Counted from the first letter of the stretch, positions 25,497-38,073 are shown. The stretch: DNA of 64,000 nt from Halichondria panicea (GCF_963675165.1 NC_087380.1:6704071-6768070), one strand, 5' to 3'. Notes: generated from the sequence alone by a model not told the origin. Numbers and translations: made by a program.

Positions 25497-27391
25497 ATGG
25501 CTATGGCCATCTCAATAAAGTCCCTGGAGGAGCTCTGTCTCACTCACGTAGCAATGACACTGGAGCAATACTCGACTGACTCTCTGTCACTGCTGCCTAA
25601 AGGTTTCAGAGTACAGCTACTCCACAAGATACCAATTATTGACATTTGTCGACTAGAAGATACTAAATTTGTCATAGAGATCGATATGGAGTCTGTTTGG
25701 AAGCAAATTGTCGTTGATTTGGAATATGTCCGGAGACAACATATCATTGATGTTGATGATGTCAATAAGGTAGCCATCGGTGATGTGGCCCCTTCATCCA
25801 TAGAAGGCTCTTGGAAACATTATTTCTTTAGTGCCTTTATTGACTTCATTGTACGAGGTAAACGTCCTTATGGATACTTTAACTATTCATTTGGTCAAGA
25901 TGATCAGGTTGTGGGATTTCATCCAGTGGATCATATCAACTACTTGGTGGCAATTAAGTGGGAAGATTCAACTGCTAGAAAACCATCTGGTGCAGAATAT
26001 CTTCTGCCCTCATCCAGCAAAGAAGAGTTTCAATTACATCTAGCTAGGCATCGTCTCAGACATGACGACGGTTCGTTGCCCTGTCTACAGCTTCCTGGTA
26101 AGGCCTACCATGAAGCTTGCCGGGCTAAACAGCTTGTCCCACCTCGATACACAAAGTTCTTCTCTGAAGGAAGCTGCTACTTACCAGATTCTACTGCACT
26201 GAAGCTGATCACTGAGAAATGTCACTTTCGACCAAAAGAAATGTGTATAGACTTACTTACTTTGTTTTTAGTAGTTCCAACTTTTCTAGAGGAAGGAGAG
26301 GACATTGTTTGGTTTAAAAAACTTGTGAAAGATGTTGAAACTCTGAAAATCATAACTGGTCGTGATTGTAGCAATACATATGTAACAATTCCATCGAAGA
26401 TTGTACAACTAATAGTTCAGCAGGAGGAGCCTAAACTTACTTCAGTAACGGTGAATTTTTCGGACTCTCGTTCACTAAATTTTGAAGATGTCCTCAACTC
26501 TCTCACTCCTGTTCTTACCTCTTCATACAGTGGATTGACGGAACTCAATATCGACGTGGATGCTAGACAGTTCCCAAATCTCGATAGTCTGGTTGCGATA
26601 GTTGAGCACCATTGCTCACTGCACACTGTTTCTGTCAAGTGTCGTCATCCTTCTCGTGCTGAATTAAACATGTCAATGCAATTAATGAAGCCTTGGCTTA
26701 AAGTATGCTTTATCAAGCCATCTTTGTGTCATTTCAAGCTCTCTCTGTCGCCAATGCCTACCAACATTATGATGGATATCCTGGCCATGTTTCTCTCCAC
26801 CCCTCGCTCACAAGAACAGACTCTTACTTTCAGTGCTATGGATATTGGGAGTACAAGGTATTAAAGAATAGTATTTGCATTGGTCTCTGCACATTCAAAT
26901 TATGATATACTGTTACTTCTTTTCATTACAGCGCTCAAGTCACCAGCCTATCTGACATCACCCTCGAAAGACAAGTCTTTGAAGACTCGATACTGCAACT
27001 CAAGTCACTGGAATTTTGTCAGTGCTCTTTCGGACCATCCTTTATGAATAGTTTGTTGAATCTTCCTTCTTTGAAAGTGAAACAAATGTCCACGAAAGAA
27101 CATTTTTATGCAGGTAACAAACAAAATACTTTACAATTTGCCAGTCACCCTCGTGTTAAACTTGAATCATTGAATTTAACTGGAGCAAGGATGGATGGAT
27201 CTGAAGACTTTGATGCCATTCTGTCAAAGAACTCTCTGAAAATTGTGCAGTTTGTTAATTACCATGGCATCGATATCGTTGCCCTTCGTGAATCAGCTAC
27301 ACGACATGGGTTCAAAGTTGTGAGATCAAAGACTCTGACGAGTGTAGATATACTCTTACTAAAATTGAAAATAGTGTGTGATCATGTGTAG
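25497..27391 (+). CDS. F-box-like/LRR-like family protein, copy 4 (intact)
   Basis: Two exons, 25497-26857 and 26932-27391, join at a phase-2 GT...AG intron of 74 bp and give 606 residues without interruption. Residues about 30-75 (SLSLLPKGFRVQLLHKIPII DICRLEDT...VW) resemble an F-box: a Leu-Pro start, hydrophobic helix pattern and a Trp near the end. The middle holds PPRYTKFFSEGSCYLPDST, the best family signature. The C-terminal 350 residues contain repeated leucine-rich units (YSGLTELNIDV, CSLHTVSV, PSLCHFKLSL, SLEF), suggesting an LRR solenoid. If the F-box reading is right, it would recruit targets to an SCF ubiquitin ligase; this is inference. Start chosen: TCAACAATGG matches the other copies. 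Confidence 0.8.
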
Positions 27392-29369
27392 ACATTTTAT
27401 AGTTGTGTTTGTGCTTACTGCATTGAAATATACAAAGCAATAATATTCGCATTTCATTGGGACATGCATTTCATTGACTCTGGCCACATTCCGCTAGAGC
27501 TCATGGAAATTCTGCAAGAGTCTACAGACCTAATCCTAGCTCTACTTGATTTTGCCCCCAAGCTATTAGGTCTGGCCCCCAGACTACATTACCAAAACAT
27601 GACGTAATAATTATGAAGATGCATGATGTGGAATTTGGATTACAGCGAGAGTAATTGCTACATCTACTCCTTCCTTATAACCTCCAATATCACAAGTCTA
27701 ACTAGATTCCAAGAGCACACCAAAGTACTGCAAGAGTTTCCAGACTTTTTCTCCTCTTCCTCCTCTGAGAAAAGGTATGGCCCCTATAGAATGCATGAGT
27801 AGATTTTGAAAGTGAGCAGAAAATACAGAAATACAGAATACTGAATACCTGCAGGAACAATCAAAAGCACTAAACATAAAGACAAGAGTGTGAGTGGATC
27901 AAAGGATTATAAGAATGCAACAATTTACCTAGAAATATAAATCAATTTCTATAAGAGCGAGTGAGAGTGAACACCACACTGCCCTTGGGAGTCTTGACTG
28001 TTATCTTAATCACAAAACCTCGGTGTATTACTTACGGACTTAGAGATTGTCAGTGATGTAAACTTACTTCTCTAAAGTAACCTCCCAGCCCCTGAGTGAT
28101 CGCTAGTGGATAGGAGAGCTGAAATACAACCAGAGTACGGTCAAAACGAACGAGCGCGAAGTCATACGCGGAGTGTTTCAACCATTTACACAGGGAGGTC
28201 TTGTCGTTTCCAATCCCCTCCCTTTTCAATTTATGAAGTAATAATACAGTTACAGTTAAAGTTTCTAATGATCTGAACATCAAAGCGGATTGAATGATAA
28301 TGATATTCATAGAAATTTAATTGAAAAACACACCCCTAACTTCCTCAATAACCCTTTACTGTGGTCAAATTGTTGTAAATTTTACAACAACAATCTGGGA
28401 GGGAGCGTGATATCAACTTGTGAATGTTGCATGATATTGGATTCTGTGGCAGATTGGATAGTATCATGAATGCGATTATCCTTTGAAGTTCTGCTGAGTT
28501 GTTCAATTAGGACACTTAAAAAAAGGTTTAAAACAAGCTATACAGCATGTAGAACTGAGTAGTATCCATTGGTAGACCCTCTGGACTATCTTGGTAGCCA
28601 TAGAATATTTTCGAAGAGGAAGCAGCAAGCCATTTGTGTACACAGGCACTTCACAAGTGGACACAAGCACTACAATAGTCTACATGCTTGCTAAGCAGCT
28701 TAGTTGACCAGAGTGCAGCTTTTAAAGGCCACACATACTTCCATCGAGGCAGCAGCAAGGCATAAAATCGATGGGGTTAGTTTGTGCACAGCCATTGATG
28801 ACCCACGCCCATCTCTACAAGCCATAGCCACTTCATTGGAGGCGGCGATAACATCAAGCTAATTTGGTGGGTTGGGATCAGCAAACTGTTCCAGATTGTG
28901 TGTGCGATTGACCTGGAAAGGGATAAGGGGAAGTGCATAATTTAATTTTAGTCATAATTATTTCATGACCAAAAAAACCCATACAAATTTATCTTTTTCT
29001 ATTCGTTTAGTGCCTCTAATTTGAGGTCACATGATATTTGGAGTGCATATTCATTGTGTGGGTGGAAGTGTGTGGACAATCATATTTGGTATTTGCTGTG
29101 TCAGCTATCTAGAACCAAACAATTAAAGTGGAGTAAATTTTACTAGGTATGTACGTTGTCATAGCATGAACGTCTTGTATGTATGAGTTTCATAATATAT
29201 ATAACTGTTGCCTGTGTAAGTGCTTATAATTATATAGAGAACACACATAATTTATATGCATGTAGGTGGTGTGTTCTAGACATCTGTTGCCTGGTGTATT
29301 TTTGAGACGGAGTTCTAGTTATAGTATGTAAAGTACTCACTTTATATACACTATGTAGAAGTTTCAAGA
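27392..29369. other. Spacer between family copies 4 and 5
   Basis: No supported gene is seen. It contains the dispersed repeat at about 27510-27610, the inverted 3'-flank copy at 27816-28030, and the family upstream block at 29042-29125. A minus-strand open stretch at 28050-28220 (GNDKTSLCKWLKHSAYDF...) looks protein-like, but I recognise nothing in it. Confidence 0.45.
27816..28030 (-). repeat. Inverted duplicate of the family 3' flank
   Basis: This is the reverse complement of 25005-25232, including the relic C-terminal coding end (TTGTGATTAAGATAACAGTC in the + copy) and its downstream flank, at very high similarity. Together the two form an inverted repeat enclosing copy 4. Confidence 0.8.
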
Positions 29370-31243
29370 ATGGCTACCGTCCTCTCAATGAAGTCCCTGG
29401 AGGAGCTCTGTCTCACTCACGTAGCAATGACACTGGAGCAATACTCGACTGACTCTCTGTCACTACTGCCTAAAGGTTTCAGAGTACAGCTACTCCACAA
29501 GATACCAATTATTGACATTTGTCGACTGGAAGATACTGAATTTGTCACAGGGATCAATACGGAGTCGGTTTGGAAGCAAATTGTCGTAGATTCGAAATTT
29601 GTCCAAAGACAACATATCATTAATGTTAATGATGTCAATAAGGTAACCGTCGGTGGTGTAGTCCATTCATCCATAAAAGGCTCTTGGAAACGTTATTTCT
29701 TTAGTGCCTTTATTGACTTCATTGTACGAGGTAAACGTCCTTATGGATACTTTAACTATCAGGTTATGGGATTTCATCCAGTGGATTATATCAACTACTT
29801 GGTGGCAATCAAGTGCGAGGTTTCAACTGCTAGAAAACCATCTGGTGCCGAATATCTTCTGCCCTCATCCAGCAAAGAAAATTTTAAATTAAAAAACGCA
29901 TCTAGGCGTCTCAGACAATTAGACGACGGTCTGTTGCCCTGTCTACGGCCTAGTGATAAGGCCTACCATGAAGCTTGCCGGGCTAGACAGCTTGTCCCAC
30001 CTCGATATGCAAAGCACTTCTCTGAAGGAAGCTCCTACTTACCAGATTCTACTGCACTGAAGCTGATTGCCGAAAAATGTCACTTTCGACCAAAACAATT
30101 ATGTATAGACTTACTTACTTTGTTTTTAGTAGTTCCAACTTTTCTAAAAGAAGGAGAGGACATTGTTTGGTTTGAAAAACTTGTGAAAGATGTTGAAACT
30201 CTCGAAATCATAACTAGTTGTGATTGTAGCAATGCATATGTAACAATTCCATCGAAGATTGCACAACTGATAGTTCAGCAGGAGGAGCCTAAACTTACTT
30301 CAGTAACGGTTAATTGTTCGAAATCTCACTCACTCAAGTTTGAAGATGTCCTCAACTCTGTCGCTCCTGTTCTTACCTCTTCATACAGTGGACTGAAGGA
30401 ACTCAGCATCAAGGTTGAATCTAGTCAGTTCCCAAATCTCGATAGCCTGGTTATGATAGTTGAGCACCATTGCTCACTGCACACTGTTTCGATCGAGTTT
30501 CGTTATCCTTCTTGTGCTGAATTAAACATGTCAATGCAATTAATGAAGCCTTGGCTTAAAGTATGCTTTATCAAGCCATCTTTGCATCATTTCAAGCTCT
30601 CTCTATCGCCAATGCCTACCCATGTTATGATGGACATCCTGGCCATGTTTCTCTCCACTCCTCGCTCACAAGAACAGACTCTTACTTTCAGTGCTATGGT
30701 TATTGGGAGTACAAGGTAAAGAATATAGTATTTGCAAATTATTTTGCTGGTCTCTTCTCATTCAAATTATGATATACTGGTTTTTCTTTTCATTACAGCG
30801 CTCAAGTCAACAGTCTAGCTGACATCACCCTCGAAAGACAAGTCTTTGAAGACTCAATACTGCAACTCAAGTCACTGGAATTTTTTCAGTGCTCTTTCAG
30901 ACCATCCTTTATGAATAGTTTGTTGAATCTTCCTTCTTTGAAAGTGAAACAAATGTCCACGAACGAAGATTTTTATGAAGGTAACAAACAAAATACTTTA
31001 CAATTTGCCAGTCACCCTCGTGTTAAACTTGAATCATTGAATTTAACTGGAGCAAGGATGGATGGATCTGAAGACTTTGATGCCATTCTGTCAAAGAACT
31101 CTCTGAAAATTGTGCAGTTTGTTAATTACCATGGCATCGATGTCGCCCTTCATGAAGCAGCTACACGACATGGGTTCAATTTTGTGAGATCAAAGACTCT
31201 CAGACTGACGAGTGTAGATATACTCTTACTAAAATTAAAATAG
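29370..31243 (+). CDS. F-box-like/LRR-like family protein, copy 5 (intact)
   Basis: Exons 29370-30715 and 30799-31243 join at an 83-bp phase-2 intron at the same place as in copy 4, giving 596 residues without interruption. The F-box-like N-terminus, the PPRYAKHFSEGSSYLPDST signature and the LRR-like C-terminus are all present. It differs from copy 4 by many substitutions and by loss of a short segment after GYFNY. Intron, 3' flank and upstream block are also shared, so copies 4 and 5 are a recent tandem pair of about 3.9 kb period. Function is unknown; ubiquitin-ligase adaptor or recognition protein are guesses from the fold. Confidence 0.8.
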
Positions 31244-32149
31244 TTTGTGATCATGTGTAGACATTTTATAGTTGTGTTTGTGCTTACTGCATTGAAATGT
31301 ACGAAGCAATCATGTTCATATTATGTCATGTTTTGGTACTGTAGTCTGGGGGCTATACCTATATAATAGCTCGGGGGAAAAATCAAGTAGAGCTAGGATT
31401 AGGTCTGGAGCACACCGAAGTGCTGCGAGAGAGAGTCTCCAGACCTTTTCTCCTCTTCCCCTCCCTCTATGAGAATAGATCTGACCCAATACAAAATGCA
31501 TGTGTATAATAGATTTTGGAAGTGGTTATTAATTACATCACCTGAATATACAATGTTTTAATGATCAGAAATTATGATGAAACTTGTGAACTGTACCTTA
31601 AGGTGACATACTTTTGCGTGTATTAATTTCTGCTATTTCTGCGAATGAGAGTAAAATCGCAAAAATTAGTACTCGCAAATAATTGGCCGCCCTCTTCAGA
31701 TCGACATTTCACAAACAAATTATACCAGGCAGTACAAAACTGTAAAAACGCTCTACCTGTGAAAAGATGTCACCTTAAGGTAACTATAATTGTTTTGCCT
31801 ATAATTATGAGTGGAGTATAGATTACATACAACGATTGGCTATAATTAATTAACCTCTCACCCCACCTCCCACTGCTGCAGACCCCCCCCCCCGTCATCT
31901 CGGGACTTTCCCACCAATTATGATGACGCTATTAATAGTAATAAATTTGCATGAGTGATGATATCCCTCCTTGCCTTTTTTTGGTGTTGTTAAATTGTTA
32001 GCACATTGTACCTGAAGTGATTGTGGTCACAAATGCTCATTTGTGACATAGGTCTGGCCAAATTTCTCCTGTGTATCTATTAGCTAGAGTTGCACTTTCC
32101 AATGAACTCTCTTGGTATTATGCCCTCAAATCATTCTACATTGACACCA
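31244..32149. other. 3' flank of copy 5 with repeats
   Basis: No gene is seen. It holds the inverted copy (31318-31430) of the dispersed repeat at 27510-27610, and the MITE at 31594-31782. Confidence 0.45.
31594..31782. mobile_element. MITE with 16-bp ends TACCTTAAGGTGACAT
   Basis: It has perfect inverted termini (31594-31609 and 31767-31782). The ends can be read as a TA target site plus CCTTAAGGTGACAT, which is the Tc1/mariner style. It is 189 bp long and non-coding. Confidence 0.8.
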
Positions 32150-32480
32150 CCATGCATGCACTATCCCCCAAACCAATCGATTCGAGTGAACCCAGTGACA
32201 TTCCTATCACGCCCATTCATCAGTTTGATGCTTGCACTATGAAGCACTCCACTGAATTCTCTCATAACTGGTCCAACACCCACCAGCTCATTGAAATAGA
32301 GTTAGTCACTAGAAACAAGATGATGTGTCTAGTTTTGACGCCATACTGCAGAAGAAATTTTAACCGTTGTGTGTTTTATAATGTTTTCTGGCATCTCTTT
32401 ACACTGAGAACGATAAGTCATGACTCCCAAGGGCAGTGTGGTGTTATTGCACCTCTTTCTACAATTTTATTGTATCCTTA
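32150..32480 (+). pseudogene. F-box-like/LRR-like family, C-terminal fragment (copy 6)
   Basis: The proline linker end LSPKPIDSSEPSD, then TPIHQFDACTMK, EFSHNWSNTHQLIEIE and a degraded ...TISHDSQG match the C-terminal part of copy 2 (LSPKPIHSSESSD, TPIHQFDDACTMK). Internal deletions remove the segment between CTMK and the final repeats, and the frame is lost near the end. Confidence 0.7.
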
Positions 32481-32819
32481 AAATGAGTACGTATTATAAT
32501 TATTCCATTGATCTCTACTTTTTCACTTTAGTTTTTAGTTGTTCAAGCTTTATCGTACATTTGTATGTTGTGCCCAGTACCACTACCCTCAACTGTGAAT
32601 AAGATTGTTGTCTTAACCTCGATATGTGCATATTCATACACATTGTGTCAAGTGGGTGGAAGTTAAGCATGTGGAAATTAATGACCCTTAAAGGTCAAAT
32701 ATTGCGGTATTTGATGTATCAATGCAGCTAGGACTATAAACTTCCAATAACAAGTGATTTTAAAATACTGTAAGAATTCTTTTAGTGTTATAATAGGTAG
32801 TTTAAATCTGTAACTTGTA

Positions 32820-32865
32820 GAAGTCTCAACTGACAATGGCTACGGTCCTCTCAATGAAGTCGATA
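32820..32865 (+). pseudogene. F-box-like/LRR-like family, start-codon fragment (copy 7)
   Basis: The leader AGAAGTCTCAAC, the ATG at about 32836 and the first nine codons (ATGGCTACGGTCCTCTCAAT, then GAAGTC) are retained. Homology then stops abruptly in AT-rich DNA. The family upstream block (32601-32760) precedes it. It is a truncated duplication end-point. Confidence 0.75.
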
Positions 32866-33309
32866 TAGATATAGGATCGGTTTACCTATGCATGCCTGCC
32901 TGTAGTGGCTATAGTGCTTACAGTAATAGATGTCTATCTATAGCTACATTATAAGGCATGAAATTAGGTCTATCAGACTCTGAGGGTCAAATTAGTGCCT
33001 ATATTTAATACTGATTCTCAATTATGCTATATATAGTTCAATGCTGCTATAGAAGTCTCTCAAAAATTATGCTAGCATAATTTGCCAAGCTCTAACATGG
33101 GACTGCATGCAACTGAACTAACTTTCTTTAGTACCATTGTTATTTCTAGAAATAGACCTTTCAGAATATTTTGTAATGACAACAGACACACCAATCACTT
33201 GACTGTCTATATATACCCTTGCTGTGCATACGGGTATAATTATATATACATGTACACAATGGCAGTGCACATCTATATTCCTGGCCATTCTATTTCCAAC
33301 CTTCTTCAT

Positions 33310-33590
33310 GCAGGGTGGGGTACGCAACGCTGGTGTGTTCAGACCAGAGGTGCTCTCCTGAGAATGTCACTGTCAGTTGCATGCCTGGGGGCTTTGTGTA
33401 CAGAGGTGTGCACATGGAACAGGTTGCTTCAAGTCAAGTCAATAAACTGAAGAAGAGTAGATAAGATACTCCCAAGACACCCACACCCACTATAATCCAC
33501 CCCCCTCTCACTCACATGCAGCAGTGATCATATGGTATCAGCATTATCAGAGCTTGTGTGTCACAAAATCAACTCTCAATTCTGATTAGA
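33310..33590 (+). pseudogene. FARSA: Phenylalanyl-tRNA synthetase alpha, two degenerate 3' exons
   Basis: At 33313-33410 the nucleotides GGTGTGTTCAGACCAGAG and CCTGGGGG...AGAGGTG align with the exon at 16289-16394, but the frame is destroyed. At 33528-33590, after a plausible acceptor, GATCATATGGTATCAGC and GAGCTTGTG...CACAAAATCAA align with the last exon (compare 4898-5014), with an early stop. The next gene is an antisense MATH gene, the same arrangement as at 10731-11113. Confidence 0.65.
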
Positions 33591-33643
33591 CACCGAGTGT
33601 TTGAGTGCATAATAATAATAACTTATATAGTATAATGGCGTAT

Positions 33644-34675
33644 TTACCAATGAATCTGACATTCAACAATAACATTGTCTTCTTTGATAACACCCGCTGT
33701 CTTCAGTTCTGTAAGGGATAAAGGCGTACAACGAAATTTAATGTTACTGTCTAAGTTTGGTTTATGATAACTTCTTGAGTCAGGTGTACCTATTAGAGCA
33801 ATATCACTGCCCTTGAAGCTAGTCAGCTTGAAGGTGACCTTCTGTGAGAACGGCCACTGAATTACACTGTCATAGTCTCCTTTCACGATCACTAGTAGTA
33901 GAGACAAATGGGAAATCATTCCATTCTCAGGATTATCAAAGTGTACCTCAATGCGAACCTTGTACGGAATCCTCTCAAGATAGAACGGTTGGCTGCACAA
34001 TAGTTTCATTTTAGTGTGTAGGTGGCCACTAAACTGTTCTATAGTCAATTTGATTGATCCAGAGCCATCTTCTGGTTCCATTGCATCCAAATCTCCTATT
34101 TGCTCTTGTAAATTACTAAGTCTCTCACTAAGAGCTGCAACTTTCATTTGTTCTCTTTTAGCCTTGTTGTCCAATTCTCGAGTAATCACTACCATCTTAA
34201 ACAATTCACCTGTACTGGGGGGCAATTTGGTTAGCTTTTTACATTCTCTTTCATTCCGATCATGGTTGCTTCGCCTGAGTGTTGCGCCTTTTTCACGAGG
34301 GATGGTGCGTATCGATGTTCCCTCACGTGCTAAATTTGTTCTCGTGTATTCATGCAGGCAAGCTGTAAAGAGAATGCTCAAATGCTGCATATAATTGCTT
34401 GCCATGTGTTTATTGTGTTCGTCCCGCGTCATCTATGCCATGAATAAAACATACATACTGGTATACTGTTAATTGCTCAGGAAAGCATTAACATACCAAT
34501 TGTACTTGGGGACATCCATAACTGGCGATAGAACATTTAAAAAATCGATTTGAACACTTGCACTCTATGCTTTGATCATGAGTTTTGCAGTTGCAGAGGT
34601 CAGAAATACTCTGACCAGTCTTGGAGACCTTGTCCTCCGTCATCTTTGTCCCTGGACAAATCTTGCAGCCTGTTC
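33644..34675 (-). CDS. TRAF-like zinc-finger/MATH protein, copy 2 (N-terminus not found)
   Basis: The terminal exon 34432-33644 (263 codons with stop) has a helical linker and a MATH domain: QPFYLERIPYKVRI, LVIVKGDYDSVIQWPFSQKV, LTSFKGSDIALIG and EDNVIVECQI. The exon upstream (about 34675-34497, donor at 34496) joins in phase 0. It encodes a Cys-rich zf-TRAF-like stretch, CKTHDQSIECKC, then KCSIASYGCPQVQL. No RING exon is found before it. The arrangement (zf exon, phase-0 junction at ATGAC..., MATH exon, and FARSA relics converging on its 3' end) equals that of the gene at 11113-12375, so the two are segmental duplicates. Intact where visible; the start is unknown. Confidence 0.7.
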
Positions 34676-36152
34676 CCTATTTAAACTTGTTGCACAGAAT
34701 CTATACTGCACTGTAACTGCGAGGTTGTTTCCTTTTATAGGGATGAATGGGGACTCCCACGCATAATACGGTATTATGTGCAGCTCCAAAAGCCTGTTTA
34801 CATAAACTCCCCCACAAGCAATGTACTCCAAACTTACAACTCACTTCAGTAAGGGGCCATCCCAGGGAAAGTCCTAACAGGATTAGGGGGCAGTCCCGGG
34901 GAAAGACCAAGATTGCTAGTCATGCACATGCACATGCAGGTGACTAATTAGAGCAACCATAACAAGTGATGCAGACAAAAGTCCCAGGGAATTTTTGTGA
35001 GAGTACCAGGGAGAGTCCCATGGAAAATACCTTACTGTCCTTTGTCTGTAAACAAACTTTCCTTAATTAAATTGTACACAATGCCGAAAATACATTATGG
35101 ATTGACTCTTAAACTCTCTAATGCTAGCTGCATGCATCTTAATTATGTCGTTTTTCAAAATGTTTCGCAATCAGCTATTCCACTCCACGATAATAACAAC
35201 CAAAATTAGACAAAATCACCACAAATACCTTGGTCTCTTTAGAGAATGGAACTCCCTATATAAAATTCGACGATTGAACACATTACGCTGTGGCACAGTT
35301 TAACTTTCTGCTTTAACACAGTTGTAGTTTAAGTGCTAATTAGTTTTGTGTTTGTTACAGGTCTCAGATTAATTATTAGCTCAGAGTCCATTATATAAGC
35401 AAGTTGTAACTACATGCATGTATATAATTACACAATGCACACATGCACACTGACTACATATATATATAGTCTACACACTTTGGTTCAAGTGAAGTGAAAA
35501 GGATTGTAATATACTGGCCATGGATCTTAGTGTACTTCATTTTCTCATTGCCTTGTACTAAACAAACAACTACAATGTATTAATTTCCGCTTTATGTTAG
35601 TTCACGTGAGGTGAAAGGATTAATACAATGTAGTCAAGTCTATATAGTGGCATGCCAGTTATACTCTGCTGTATAGTACAAATCATTCGATTGGGTTCTA
35701 TATTCCTCTTCTTACCACACAGACACGTGACGGAGTATTGAGCTTCGCAGCTCACTTGTGCATGGGTTCAATTAGGAAAAAACTGCTGAGATGGCAGCTA
35801 TAGGACTGTATACCGTTATAGCGGGTATATTTTGAGGGTATAAACCTTCGCGGACTGACCGTTAGAAAGGTTTTCGCAGATTTAATTTTCGCGGAATAGC
35901 AGCCTTTCATGCATGCGATACTAAATTCGTGGGTATATACATTTTCGAACATTTATACCGGCCCTCGAAATAATTACCCGCTGTAAACTGTTACACGTAT
36001 AGTGATTACCATTTGCCTCAAACTTAATTGCTACAAAGCTAGCACTGCACAGACATAAATCCAAGGCATAAAAAAAAACATTATAAGAAGATCGTATATA
36101 CATATATATAATAAATTATACTTATATAGCTATAATTAATTAAAATATGTCT
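34676..36152. other. Gene-free spacer
   Basis: No supported gene is seen. It contains a MITE at 35811-35993 and otherwise AT-rich DNA with loosely repeated CCCAGGGAAAGTCC-like motifs near 34860-35030. Confidence 0.45.
35811..35993. mobile_element. MITE with TATAGCGGGTA-type ends
   Basis: The left end TACCGTTATAGCGGGTATAT, followed by GAGGGTATAAA, is matched inverted at the right end (TTTATACC..CCCTCG..., ACCCGCTGTAAACTG). The interior has TTCGCGGA and TTCGTGGG motifs like the element at 8829-9065. Non-coding. Confidence 0.65.
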
Positions 36153-38073
36153 TCATGCACATTTGTCAACAATACACTTGATAAACACGGTATCGGTGAC
36201 AATAAATCCACCAAGATTTAATTCTGAATGGGTAACAAATTGTGGACAGCCCGAAACAATGTTCATATCGGACTTTGGTTTTTGGAAAGAGCTGCTCATG
36301 GGGTCTGGTTGGAAAGTGTCGATGATGTCCCTATTCCCTGTCTGGTTGATCAGCTTGAAGGTCACCTTGGATGTGAAAGGCCATTTGAGAATGCTGTCAA
36401 ACTCTCCCTTCATGATAACAAAGAACAGCGACATGTGCGTGTTCTTTCCAATACCGTCTCCCATGAAGTACAACTTAAGACACATTTTGTAGCCATATTG
36501 TCCAGAGTAGAATGGAAGGCTGAAGATGGATGTGTATTTGCCTGATTGTGCGTCTGCCAGTTTCACTTTAAAGTTCTTAATCTTCCATAATATGGTCCCG
36601 TCATAGTTACCACTCTCGCTTCTCAACCGTTGATAATTTTGTTTGACCGTCTCACTCTGTGACTCCTGCAAGCTCACCACTTGGTCCCTTAACATGTCTC
36701 TCTTAATGCAGATTTGTTCAAGTTTAGATGTTGAGATACTTTGAGTAACCCTCGCCATGTGGATGTCACTTTCGAAAACAACTGACAAAGCTGTTTTTGT
36801 ATGTCTATATATATGTAATAATTATTATATATACATATAATAATAAAGATATTATACATATAATAATAAAGAAACACCATACCTGAAGGAATGATTTGTG
36901 GATGCAGGTTGAGGGTTTGGGAGATCTTCATCAAAATGAATAGCACTTCGCGTTTCTGCACTCTATATAATATATACAATGACTTGGTGAAAAAAGCTGG
37001 CTTGAAATTTTACTCTAACGAAAATGGGAGATCTTAAATTCATCTTCCATTTTTGTAAAAGAATTTCACCACAATCAGACATTTAAAAGCAAAAAAGCAG
37101 ACCTCATTAGCTTAGTGCATGCATGCGTGACTGCATGTGTATATAATTATATAGTACGCAAAATTGTATACAGAGTCTATATTATAGTGATCCCATGCAA
37201 CTGCGTACACTGCATGCATGTACATGCATGCATATATACATGTATAGTGATTGACACATTTTAATATAAATTTTGCATTTCAAGTAAGGCTCTTTCTGAT
37301 ATACACATTACTTTTTTAGACAAATGTATAATCTACCTCATTAAATAGTGCATTAAATTTTATGTATTCCCCATGACAGTCATGTTGGCGGGACAATGAA
37401 CTTTCTTTTTGATTTTTCATTTCCATCTATAGAAAGGCATAAAATAAGTTATAAGTCATAATAATTTTATATAGCTTTGTTGCCGTACCATTTTTGTACA
37501 GTCAGCAAGTGGTGTGTCTATTTCGTCATGAATAATGGTTTCCCCACAAATGGATGGGTTTTGAAGCTTGCAGACATCCTTCTGATGAGATCCCAGATTT
37601 GATAATTTGCCTTCCCATGTGCATCCCTTTTCACGACGAGGGCAAGTGACCTCTAGCTTCTCAATATCCTTTCTCGCACACCAATCTGGAGAGTACTGTT
37701 GGCAAATATAATACATTAATTGCTCTGCAAATGTTGTGAGAGACTCAAACACACCCTTAAATCTCCATGGGCATGGCAGCCCAACGTTGGACACTTTGTT
37801 GAGCTGCAAAATTAAAAATGAATGCAATGATCACTAATGATCGCCTGTCAAAGTGAGGCAATTCAAATATATATATACATGAATTTGCATATGACACGCA
37901 GCTCTTTACCTGTCTGAATCAAGAAATTCAGCGCAACTTTTGCATAGCCAATGGCCACAGTTAATAAGCTGAACAGTATTCTTCAGGATATGGGTGCATT
38001 GAGGGCAGCGGTACTTAGTGAAGAGAGCTGGATTCTTGAAGTCTCCAGAAACTAAATGATCATTCACCGGCAT
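36153..38073 (-). CDS. TRAF family adaptor: RING, zf-TRAF, MATH (complete)
   Basis: Six exons with matching phases: 38073-37910, 37803-37755, 37695-37489, 37426-37337, 36955-36883 and 36790-36153, giving 406 residues. RING: C23, C26, C39, H41, C44, C47, with C58 and C63 on the short second exon. A zf-TRAF follows (VTCPRREKGCTWEGKLSNLGSH). A short coiled region precedes a full MATH domain from GTILWKIKNF to the end (LPFYSGQYGYKM, FVIMKGEFDSILKWPF, GNRDIIDTFQPD, FIVTDTVFIK), very close to canonical TRAF2/3/6. It should be a cytoplasmic E3 ligase and receptor adaptor, trimerising through the coiled region. Intron 2 is only about 59 bp. The ATG is the first in frame upstream of the RING; I also considered an upstream in-frame extension, which lacks an ATG. 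Confidence 0.85.

Noticed and set aside
28050-28310. Minus-strand protein-like stretch (DKTSLCKWLKHSAYDF...)
   Set aside because: Composition looks coding, but no family, splice partner or start could be supported; left as a note in the spacer.
32071-32150. Extension of the copy 6 fragment upstream of LSPKP
   Set aside because: The open frame continues, but its sequence has no similarity to the gene family.
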